A DNA stretch of 64,000 bases, from contig CANTUZ010000003.1 of assembly GCA_947846985.1 (NCBI GenBank), positions 92,718,674 to 92,782,673 of the forward strand, read 5' to 3'. This document shows positions 15,201 to 27,200 of the stretch, piece by piece (the stretch's first letter is position 1; the number at the start of each line of letters is the position of its first letter). The notes below the pieces were generated by a model, which saw only the letters and a program-made list of their open reading frames with translations, was not told where the DNA came from and searched no databases. This stretch comes from Fratercula arctica (taxonomy: Eukaryota; Chordata; Aves; Charadriiformes; Alcidae). The position numbers were made by a program, and so were the translations under genes.

Positions 15201-18200
15201 TAAATGAATCGCACTTTTGAAGCGCCTCTTACGTTCCACTGACAATCGAGGAAGTACGGAATTGTTAGTGAGACATAAGTATCACTGCTGTAGATGTCTT
15301 TTAGTTGAACAGAGGAATCCTGTCCCTGGAGTGTTCCCAGTTTACATCATGGGGTGGCCAGATAGGGCTTGCAGTTGTTTTTGGCAGTTTTTTAAAAGCT
15401 GCTCAGATACTTAAAAACAAGTTTCTAATACAGTCTTTGTTGTTGTTGAGGTATTTCTCATGTGGGTTTTTTTAGCTATTTTATTTATTTTTTTTAATGC
15501 TGAGATCAGGAACATACATTTCTAGTCAAAAGTAAGTATTGACATAAATCAATCTCTTTTATTACATTGTTAATACTTCAGAATTTTCCAGAGGGAGATT
15601 GAAGGTACCTGAGGAATCGTATCTGGAAGGAAAGCAACTAGTATTTGTTGCAGTGCTGACAATCTCCCTCCAAAGATGACTGAATTTCCTTATTTACTGT
15701 ATAAAAGGTCTGGACCTTTAGGGTAAGAGCAGAATGTAAATGCTGTAAACAGACCCAGTGAGATTCAGGCTACACCCAGGAGGTTTCTGTTTATGTAACT
15801 GACAGATGACAGTGTCTTATGCCTGGAGCTTTTTTAAATCCTAGGGTCAGTTCAATGCCCTCTGCAAATAGCTTAGAGTCAAAGGACTGATTATGAGCAA
15901 TAAACACAATGAAGTCAGAACTAACAAAACTACAACTGGATACAAAATCAAATTCAAAGCTCTGGTTGACTGGTTGATGTTGGTGAGCATCTGAGGAGAG
16001 TTTTCTGCTGGTGATGTTCTCCATCTTTTTTCACTCTTTCTAGGACGTGCTCTATCTTCTCTGCATCATGATAGATAGTAATCAGGGTTCTTTGTTCATT
16101 GTTTCGAATTTGTTTTAGCAGTTGATGCAGGTCATCGTGTTGCCACATTTTTCTTAACAGTGTGAGATTCATTCCAATGGGGGTCGGTCATAAATATTTA
16201 TACAATGTATAGTTAGATTGTAACAATTGGTGGGATGTGACAGGAGCTGAATACCAACCACAAACATTTTGTTCAGTGTCAAGACAAATGTCTTGGGCCT
16301 TAATGGTATTACTTTCACTAATAAACTCTTGTTGTTCCCATACAACTTGTGTGCCACATCAACAGTTTGCCATTTGTTCCCATTTTACTGGGCCCATACT
16401 CCATGTTGTAACAGGTAGAGTACAGTTCCATTGTGATTTAATCTGTGATTTAATCCCAGCGCAATGACTGGGCATATGGTGTATACCAAAGCATTACCTA
16501 TTGTTAAAGCAACGCTTTACTGTCCATGGGCTCATGATTGAGATTGACTAAATACACCAAGACTGGGAACCCTTTTCGAATTGAGTCACATTTTCCCAGA
16601 TTACCTTTCAAATCTCAGTGGGCAAGGTGCCCTCAATTGCCTTCCCTTATAATTGCCACTACAGTAGATTACACCCATAACTGAGCTTGGATACAGCTAA
16701 GAGCTAGAGAGATATCATTCTGGGCAACACCGAGTGCATCTACAATAAGTTGGTGGTCCTTCTCATTAGTTCTTTCCCATTTAGGCGATATATCAGACAA
16801 GAGCCATTGACTAGTTCCCAGTGCCAGCAAAGAAGATTGAAGTGGATGTTCTGATTTATGCAAATCACTCATTGCTGAGCTTAATTTGTTTGCTAAAACT
16901 TCAACATCTCTGCTGTTTAATACTCCTAATCCTGTTCCTAGGACACCAGTCACATCTCTCCTTGTTCGTTTTGGAGAGGTGAAGGTTTGCCCATGCAACA
17001 ATGCTAACCACCCTGTATAGGATGTATTTAGGAATGGTGAGCAGGTAGGTTTAACTGCAGAGATATTAATCTGCGTTGACAGTTCCACTCGTTTGAGGGA
17101 CTATGATGGATTAGACAGCATTTGTTGCTGGTCTGTACATTTAATAGCATAAGGTCAGAATTCAGAAATTAGTGGGTATGTAGTTTGGTCGGTTGTGGGA
17201 GTAATAAAACAGCGAGTAGGTTAATAGGCAGTAGGGGTAGCTGTTGGTGTAGTGTGAGGGCTGGAAATAGGTCTTAGTGTAACCTTTAAGGATAGCCCAT
17301 TTGCATTATCTTTCCCTGTATCTGGCCACAGGCTTCTATAGTATTGTCATTAAAGACAAAAGTAATTATACAACTGGGCTGTGAGAAACAGTTTGCTCTG
17401 CCTTTTGATTGAGTTTGATTTGTCCTTTTGATGACCATGTATGTGTTTCCCTTTGAATGATTTGTTACATTACATTCAATAGAGATTTTGTCACCTGGTG
17501 TAGAAGAAATAAGGTGACTTTTATTTGCTTTTATCATTGTATGATTACCTGTGATTGTCATCATTAGGTTTTGCCTTGGTGTCCCCAATATTCTGGTATT
17601 CCCATAAGTTTTAAACACATATGGTGCAGAACGTACTATAGTTACTGTATTGATCAGCATAAACAAAAGAACTGGAGGCTTCCATCCCATGCATGAGGCT
17701 TGTTGAGGTGTGAACCGAATTTCATCCATGCTGGTGATGATTCCTTCTGTGAGAAAGCTGATCTCCAGGAGATGTGTACCGGTATCATTCCTGGTATCAT
17801 TCCTGAAAACAAAAAACAAGTTTCAGCGGGATTATTCTGGACTGGTTACCCCTTCTAGTTAGTGGCTAGGGTGTATCCACCTGGCAGCTAATACGATGCT
17901 TAGCTCCACTGCTGTCTTCTGCTTGCCAGGCCAAAGGGCTGCAGGGTTTTGTTAGCATTGTTGGGACAGTGTCAATTTATGGTAAATCTATCATAACAGG
18001 TTGCTCTGGTTAAAGGCCAATGGGATACATTTTTACATCTGATGGAGGTGCTCAGTAAGGTGCTGACAGAAAGAATGCACGAGTGACTGGATTCCCTGTT
18101 GGTTTGTATCAGTTATTCAACTGGTGAATCACTTCAGGCAATTGAGGATCCCAGTGGGGCTTGTGTGGTTTGCGACTCCTTTTTAATAGACCATTTGCTC

Positions 18201-21200
18201 TTTCTACTGTCCTGTTTGATTTGGAATAGTAGAGGGTATAGAATACTCATTGAATGTCTCCCTGCTTTGCTCATTCCTGCACTTTCTTGCTGGAGTGTCA
18301 TTGTCACTTTAGCTGGTAAACCTGAAAATGAAGAGGATATTCCCCTGATGGCCTTCTGACCATTAGCCTTCTGACATTTAGTTGCTGTAATTGGGCCTGA
18401 GACAACTTCTAGTCCCGCAAGGAGGTACCGATATCAAAAGGTCCGATGTAATCAATTTGCCTCATTGACCATAGGGTTTTTATTTTATTGAGATGTAGGG
18501 GTGGTGTTTTAGCAGGTGATCTGTTTGCAATTTCCATTTATATTGAGGACATTCTATAAGGATGATTTAATACATTTTCCTGTCTAGAGGCCAACTTCAG
18601 CTTTGAGCTGCAAAATAAAGTGTTTCTTAGCCTGAGAGACCTAATTTCTGGTGCAACCATTCTCCCAGTCGGTACCATTTGAGGTCTGGCATGTCTGCTG
18701 TTTTTATTCCTCTAGTTCTGGCTAATTCACCTACTTGTTGGTTCCATTTTGTGGCTGGCTGGGTCATTTTTTACATGGTTTTTTATTCATCCTAGTTTAA
18801 ATTGTTCTTGTCTAGCTATATCTAATAATAATAGCCAGACTTCAGTTCTCCAAACTGGAGATGTATTTACTTCCCAACTTAGGGCTTCCCATTGACAAAA
18901 CCAGTGTGTGGCACATGCCCACATGCCACTGAAGTCAACACAGATGACTCTTGCTCCATTTTGTGCTGCTAAAACAACTGCCTTTAATTCTCCTACTTGT
19001 GCACTACCTTCACCTTCTTCCATTACTCGTTTGGCGGTGGTTATGTCTAATGCAGCGGCCTCAGACCACCATCTATTGTTTGCCCTCTTTGCTGAGGCAT
19101 CAGTAAACCAAATACCTACATTTGGTGTTCTCTCAGTGAGGGGAAGTGCATGTAGAATCGGCGAAGGTTTAGGTGGCTGCTTTAGTGCTAATGGGTCAGT
19201 GTTCATAGGCATTTGTAACGTGGAAATTTTTGTACGGTTTTCAGTCAATTGCATTTTGGCTGCTACTGCCACCAGGCAGGTGTACCATTTCCTGACAGTG
19301 GGTTTCTGTGCAATTCCTTCTGGGGCAGCAGTTCCCTTCAGAACTGTTTCTAGCAAATTAAATGGCCCTCTAGTCTGAACAGGTTATCCCCGGTGTATTT
19401 TCTCAATTTGTTTAACTGCTTGAACTGAAGACAAAAGTCCCTTTTCTCACTTGGAATATCTCTGTTCTGTCCCTTTGAATGTAGTTGAGTAAAACAATAA
19501 AGGGATTTTTGGCCAGTTTGGAATAGATTGCAGTAAGTGTCATGTTCTGCAAAAGCCCATTCTGCTATAATAGGGTTGCAGGGGTGTACTGGTCCCAGTG
19601 GCTGATGTCTTCAATTCCTGTATTAGGGCTTTGACTGCCTCTTCATGTTCTTACTTCCATTTCCATGGGTTTCCTTTTCATAAAAGTGAGTACAGTGGGT
19701 GAGCAATGATAGAAAATCCAGGTACACGTTTCCTCCAGTGCCCTAAAGTACCCATTAGCTGTTGTATTTCTTTCCTAGATTGGGATATCTGCAATTGTTC
19801 CATTTCACTTAGGGTGTCTGGTGGAATTGCTACACTATCTGCAATCCACCAGGTACCTAAAAATTTTACTTCTCTACTTTGTCCCTGACACTTTTCAGGT
19901 TGAACCTCAACTTCTGCTTTATATAGTGCTTGCCACACTGCTGCTGCCACTTCCCCTACTCTTTGAGGGGAAGTCTCTCTGATGAGAATATCGTCTACAT
20001 ATTGGTACAGTTTCACATCCTGAGGAAGTGAGACTGTCTGTAAAAGTTCAGCAAGCACAACAGGAGCAATAATAGGTGAATGTTTATAACCCTGTGGGAG
20101 TCTGTAAAACGTATATTGTATAACTTCCCAAGTAAATGCAAATTCCTCTTTATCCTTCTCCTGCAAAAGGACCATAAATTACATCTCTCTAACGTCTTCT
20201 ACTGCCATCCATGGGTGTGCAGCTGCCTGTTAAAGTTGCAATATTGGGTACTGCAGACATTAGCAGAGCTGTGCTGTTGACATTTAGGTGCTGATAATCT
20301 GTTGTCAGGTGCCATCTCCCATTTACGCTTTTGGACGGGCCAGATAGGTGAATTGTATGGGGAAGGGGTTCTGAAAATAGTGTGCTGTTTTTCCAAGTCT
20401 GCTGTTGTGTCCGAAACTAAATTTTGTGCCACAGCAGAAACTGGATACTGTGGTACATTGGTAATTTTCAAACTGGGGAGTGCAGGGGGGGTACGCGGAG
20501 TAAACATGCAGTAGCCTCCCAATTTCTACCAGGGTTGGGGTCGGTACTTGAACTGCAGGACAATATACTGCCATCTGGCAAGCACCAATTTCGTCTGGTC
20601 AAAACATTGAAACTCAAAATATTTCCATTGTGCTTTTTAAGCACACAGGAGCCGTAAATTAATGTTCAAAGTTTGGCATACAACACTTGCTCCATTCACA
20701 CCGGTGATTTTAACTCTTCGTTGTCTGGGGTCACACACCCAGCTTCTCAGCATCCTGTTGTGTTAGTCCTGAAATTTGTGCTCCCATCTCTATTAGAACA
20801 CCACCACCACCAATCAAAATGTAAGTGCCTCCTTCATTTAGTGGCTTAAATATTGCATAATCACAGAATCATAGGATCATAGAATGGTTCGGGTTGGAAC
20901 GGACCTTAAAAATCATCTAGCTCCAACACCCCTACCATGGTGGATATTGGGGTATCACAAGCTTCTCCCCATGTGTGCATAGCTTGTATGCAGGCAGCTT
21001 TCATGACAGCAGTGGAGAGCTCGCTTAGGGAATGGATGGAAATCACAGAATCATAGAAAGTTCACTTCATTCCAAGGCGTCTGTTCCCCCGGCCCCATAA
21101 GCTACCCTATGGGTGACAGAATGGGATTCATTCGCCAGGTCAGGTCCTAGGTGTAAGAAAACTCCTGGACCCCAATAACAGTTTGTTTAATTTCCGCTTA

Positions 21201-24200
21201 ACATTGTTTGGCCACTGCCACTCAGGCAGATGTCCATGAATATTCAGCTTCAGTTTCATAGAATCATAGAATGGTTTGGGTTGGAAGCAACCTTAAAGAT
21301 CATTTAGTTCCAACCCCCCCTGCCATGGGCAGGGACACCTTTCACTGGACCAGGTTACCCAAAGTCCCGTCCAGTCTGTCCTTGAACACGTCCAGGGATG
21401 GGGCATCCACAACTTCTCTGGGCAACCTGTTCCAGTAACTTATCACCCTCACAGTAAAGAATTTCTTCCCTAATATCTAATCTAAATCTATGCTCATTCA
21501 GTTTAAAACTGTTACCCCTCATCCTATCATTACATTCCCTGATAAAGAGTCTCTCCCCATCTTTCCTGTAGGCCCCCTTTAAGTGCTGGGTGGCCGCTAT
21601 AACGTCTCCCCGGAGCCTTCTCTTCTCCAGGCTGAACAACCCCAGCTCTCTCCACCTGTCTTCATAGGAGAGGTGCTCCACCCCTCTGATCATCTTTGTG
21701 GCCTTCCTCTGAACTCACTCCAACAGGTCCACCTGGCTTTCTGTTGTATTTCTCTTGTAAGTTTGCCAGTTGCAACAGATCCCAAGGAATGGTTCGCATA
21801 GGATACTGTGGAGCATCACCCTGAGGTCCTTCAGAGTGCTCTAATGATGGGTGTAGCCTCATATTCAGGGGTGTCTGAAAAGGGAAGAGTGGGTCATCAT
21901 TTCCCTCATCACATTCATCAGGATCACCCCAAATATCACCCCCCCAATCCTCTGGGGACACAATTAATTTCCTAATCTGCATGGTGTCAGGGGAATGTGG
22001 AGCCCACGTGAGCATCATCATGTTGACCTTTTCTACCAACTTTTGTTTTTTCTCCTTTTCTTCCTGTAACTGCTTCTGCAGCAAATTCTTGCTAATTTTA
22101 ATTGTCCTTCAATGGCACCCCAGTCATGCCAATGTTTGTGAGCCTGTTCTGAGAATCTGGGACTTGGACTTATTCCACGCCTCTGTCAGTAACTGGTGAT
22201 ATGACTTGTCATCCTGTTGACTATGCCAATTTGTTGTGGGGAAGATGTAGACTGCTTAAAGAACCACTGCCAAAGGCATCAGCAAAAGTTGTTTTGTTGA
22301 AGTCAGATGTTGTAAAAGTGAGATTTAACAAAGTTCAATGGCAAAGTTCACTGTGTTACTTACTGCAGAGGATATAATAATGATTCAAAATTACCAACAC
22401 GTAACCAAAGTTACCAACACAAAATCTTAGTGCACTATAATACAAGGTTAGGTGTGATGTCAGTCACTTCCCAAAGATTTGCGGTTGGTCATGGGGGTCT
22501 CTCAGCCTCAAGGAGGAACCTTGAGAGGCGTCCCAGCTCAAGGGGAGATCAATGCCATGCAGCCAACTGCTTTAGCAAGGAGAGCTTAAAAAAGGTTCAC
22601 TCAGACTGTCATATTTATGGAATAAAGTGGTTGACTCATAGTCAAATTACACGTGACTTACATGAGACTCCAATTAGCCACAACTTTCTTTGTTCCTTGA
22701 ACAATGAGTCTTGAAAGAAGCACCTGCTATTCATGTGCTAATCGAATGGTTGGTGTTACAGTTTCCAAGTGCATGTGCACCAATGGTCACCATATCATCG
22801 TGTTCCTTTGTGGGTTTTCGGAGAAGAGTTTGGAAGTAGAGAAGTTCTTGGCCTGGTTATGGCCTAGGCCTTTACTTCTTTTGGAGCCTGAACCAAACTG
22901 CCACTCGTTTGGTCAAGGAGTCAAGTGCATCGGTCTCACACCTGGCATATTCTGGCAGAGACAGCAATACAAAAGAATGTTACAATGATGGATCGTGCTT
23001 CAGTGAATCTTACAGAGTAGTTATGCAGATATGCTATGGAGAATGGCCAAACCCCAGCATTCATCACTTACACTATTACTGATTCATGCATTTTGAATTG
23101 GTTTCAGACACTCTGGTTCTGTCTATGTTAGTAAATTAAAAGCACCAGGGCAAGACCTAGACCTTGGCACTGGAACATGAGCCTTACTGTTAAATAGTTA
23201 GAGTAGTCCTTGGTACAGTTTTGGCTGATGCTGACTGGCAGTTTCCCAAACAATTCCTGGGCATGGTTTGAGACTGATTTTTACAAATAAATAAGCAGTA
23301 TATCAAAAGTGGATGTTTTCATATTTTGACTTCTTATCCCATTGTCTCTGTTGAAATTTTGGGCGTTAAGGCAGAATACATTTAGATAGTTTCAGCTGTG
23401 ATTTTTGTGTTTGCTAATACAAATGTTACAGGCCAAGTTTCACAAAAGCAAAAGCTTCTCCCATCTCAACCTTATCTATTGGCAGTTTTGTTGCTCTAAA
23501 GAATAGTAAATGGAGAATAAGAACCCCTAAAATGATGTTACGTTGGAACTCAATGTCTTTTTGTGTGCGTAATTGGAAAACCTTAATAAGGCATGATTTT
23601 GAGAACACTTCAGACAAACAAGTTTCAGTGTTGTTTGACAAATTCAGAATATTAAGGTCTGTGATTTCCACTGCTTAGCTTTGTGGATAATTTAGTATTG
23701 ACTCCTTGTCCTCAGGAACATGAGAACAAATCTGAATTCATTAAACTGTAGATGTTACACTGGTTTGTGTGCATATATCTTATGTGAATTAAATGGATCT
23801 CTGAAATGGGAGAGAAAATCCTGTATCTCTATCTGTTTCAGAATTTTTTTTTTATGCACAGCTATAGCTCTTTTGGAATGTATATGTTTGAGTGTGCACA
23901 GACTGCAAAGAATTAAGGATGGTGTGACTGGTTTTCTAACAGACGCAAATACTTAGATTTTCCTAAATAGCACTGTTCTACAAATGAAACACTTTTACTA
24001 TAGAAACAAATTACCTATACTTGAAATGAATCAGGTCATTAATGTATTTCTTTTACATTCCTGTACAAAATATACATTAATGTATATTTTAAAGGAATAT
24101 CCACTTTAAGATACAAGCCATTCGACTTTGACCATAATGATCAAAAGTCTAGAGATGGTTCTGCTAAAAAACATTGAGAATTAAACAGCAAGCAAGACAG

Positions 24201-27200
24201 ATTGTGGCTGAACTTGTGGATGTCTCAGTGTGCTTATCCCGCGTTAGCAGGGCTGATACAGCCTACAGCAATACAGAATACTTAATAGGGCTAGAAAAAG
24301 TGATACATTTACTGGATTTTTTTTTACTTATAACTTCTAACCAATTTTCAGAGCAGAGTTGTAGCAGCTGCAAGAGTGTCTGACATGTAAAGGGGAGAAC
24401 TACTGTTTGACAGTCAGAATCTGTACCACCCAGTGTGGCGGTGGAGTATGTGTTCCATGTTATTACTTGCCTTCAGTCTGTCACCTTAATTATGTAGTAA
24501 GGTTTAAGTGCTTTCATTGTCATTCTTAAAAATTTGCAGCTTTTAAAGGTCTCTTACATTAATAATTGATGGTAACGAGGACTGAAGATAATTTAGTAAG
24601 CTTTTGAACCTGCAGTTTCAAATTCTGATTTTTTTAATTTATTTTTTTAAATTTTATCTTTAACCTTTTAGGGTTCGGTGGGTGAACCAGGACCAAAGGG
24701 TGAACAAGTAAGTCATGTTACAGGTCACGGTACTTTCAAGTCACACTACCAAATGGTGCAGTACATTGCATTGACTAAATCTGAAGGCTGATAGTACGTC
24801 TTTTTTTTTTATATAGGGTGCACCTGGAGCAGAAGGAGATGGAGGAGAAAAGGGTGACTTAGTAAGGCATTATTTTCTCTTCATCTGATCTAATATCTTG
24901 TTGTCATGAGTTAAAACTTTAAAGCATTGTTGGAGTGCTTCAAGTATGTGGTTTGATCATGGAAAGTCACATCTCGGTTTGTCATGGTTACATGGTTTTA
25001 TACCACCTGGGTATTGCAGGCAGAACCACAGCATTATTAGCCCAGTCACGCCATTCCTGCTGTTTTGAAACAGTTTCAAACACGTGTATTCTATTAGGTG
25101 TTTAATACAGTACAGACTGTCTTGAAGGGGGTGTGTGTGTGTGTATATATATACACACATATGTAGAAATACACCAAGCATCTATGTATGAATATATATA
25201 TGCGTACACACACGTGTATTTTCTTTGTGTTTGAGGCAGTGAGAATGAGGAGGTAGTTTAATTCAGGTGGAACAGGAGCACAGATAATAAATATCCTTAA
25301 TAACTCAGACTTGCCTTTATCTTTGAAAACAAAATGTCGCTTGTAGCTGTTAGGGAGAGGGAGGATGGTCTAGGAAGAGGCTGTGGCACTGTGATACTGC
25401 TGGAGGAAGGTGTATATACCACAGGAACCCAGCATGTTGTGAATTCATGTGGGTAATGCCCGGTTCATGTGCCCTTGGTTAAAGAGGATTTGTTTTCCTA
25501 CAGAAAGAGAAATGCACTAATCCAGTGGCTCCTATGGGGCCCCATCCAGCAAACCCAGAACTTGCTCTTTCAAAAGGAAGTAAACTGCTCCCTATTTAAA
25601 AAACAGTACCCAGGTTTTGTGCTCGAAATGAGCACTTTTTTTCCTACACTCTGCAATTCTGAAAGGCTTCTAAAGTTAATTAACAGCCCTAGTGAGCTAG
25701 ATGTGCAGTAATGCAGCTTTACCATCACTATACAGATTCCCAGGAAGTAACACTATGAGTTGCTTATACGTCCTGACAGTCTGTTTTTAAATTGGTAACA
25801 GTTGTTATTTCTACTTCACTTATGGCATAGTCATTAACAGACACAGTAGCCTTCCTGACCTTTAGAAACCAATTATTTCACCAATGACATGTGGGAACTG
25901 GGAAAATACAATTTTCAGAAAGCTCTCTAAGAGTAATATGAAAACACTGAAGAAGATGAGTTAATCTATTTCATAGGTGATTACAAGATTTTGAAACATC
26001 TTTTTTTTTTTTTTTTTTTTTTTTTTCTTCCCCAATTCAAAGGGAAAATTAAAAACTTCTGAATAGTTGGACTACTATTCTGTGTTGAGTGACAGAGGGA
26101 TCTTGGGGTTGTTCAAGCCGGGAGCCGGGTTGCTGAGAACAGGAACTTCTAGGGGTTTGGCTTCTTCATAGCACATTGGGTAGACACCTGCCTGGTTTCT
26201 ACTGCGGTTTTGTCAGGGCTAACACAACACTGTAAAAGAGCCATAATTCTGTCAAACCAGAAATTCCTGATTAAATAATGCTTCCTCTAAAGGTTTCCAA
26301 GCAATCTGCCAAGATTGCCCTGTGCTGTAACTGTGGTTTGAGAGGTTAGGGCCATGTATCTAATTCTAAGATAAGCAATACAAAACCAATTATAACAAAC
26401 ATGCTTTCTTATTTGTACCTTACAGAAATGTTTTTGAGAAAGGAATTTTACCAAAAAAAATCTTAAATTTAAGATTTATTTCCAAATGAATTGTAATTCG
26501 TTTGAGGTGCAATTTTGCATAAATCAACTAAATATGTGAGCTTTGTTTTTTTTACAGTGAAAAAAAATTGTGTCAAGTTTACTGCATTTGTAATGCCAAT
26601 GATAATGGATACTCTCTTCTAATACAGTTTGTCTTATTTTCGCTTAGGGTGATATGGGATTGCCAGGAGCAAAGGGAGCTGTAAGTATATGAATAGCAAG
26701 CACTGTTACAGAAATACAGAGATCTAGGAGATCAGGTGATAGATGGGTTTCTGATTTGAGAAACAAAACACAAATAATGAGCTGAGCTCTTCATCACAGT
26801 TAAATTGAATGAGTCCCAACATTTCTTCTGTTTGGATTTTGAATACAGTTAATATTAAAATGAATTTGCTTTGGAAAGGAATTCACATCCAGAATTCTAA
26901 GCTCCATAAAAGAGAAACATTATTCAACGGCAATTTTCTGGCCAACCAATTTTTTTTTTTTTTTTTTTTTTTAAAGGAAATGAATGCACCCTTTGTACAG
27001 TAGGTGTGGTATATAAAGGAGGCTCAGTGCTGTGGCTGCGTGCCGCCTGTAATCTTTACACTGTGAAAAAGCTGGCAGCAGGACTATGATGTCTGTGAAA
27101 GCAGAAGTATTTCTGGCCCCGATTCCACTTTTTTTTTTTTTTTTTTTAATTTTTTTTTATTTTAGAAATAACAAAATGATAGCTTTGATGTGGAAGGTGA

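Larger units (their letters stand above)
15860..22984 (-). mobile_element. Degenerate endogenous retrovirus, antisense in a COL9A1 intron
   Basis: Read on the minus strand the order is: possible LTR (about 22984-22311), gag (about 22250-21737), CR1 insertion, more leader or gag-like sequence, protease (about 20830-20560), RT (about 20520-19678), RNase H (19356-18787), integrase (about 18780-17850), env (17819-15860). Every gene is broken by stops or frameshifts. The order gag-pro-pol-env is complete. The RT motif LPQGYKHSP plus YVDD, and an env with an arginine-rich cleavage site, resemble class I (gamma/epsilon-like) avian ERVs; this class call is an inference. No 3' LTR was seen after env, so the element is probably truncated at that side. 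It is antisense to COL9A1, the usual orientation for tolerated intronic ERVs. Confidence 0.88.

Noticed and set aside
15860..22984. Reading the env or RT pieces as a captured, functional host gene (syncytin-like)
   Set aside because: Each gene is split by several stops and frame changes, and no spliced or conserved host frame is apparent.
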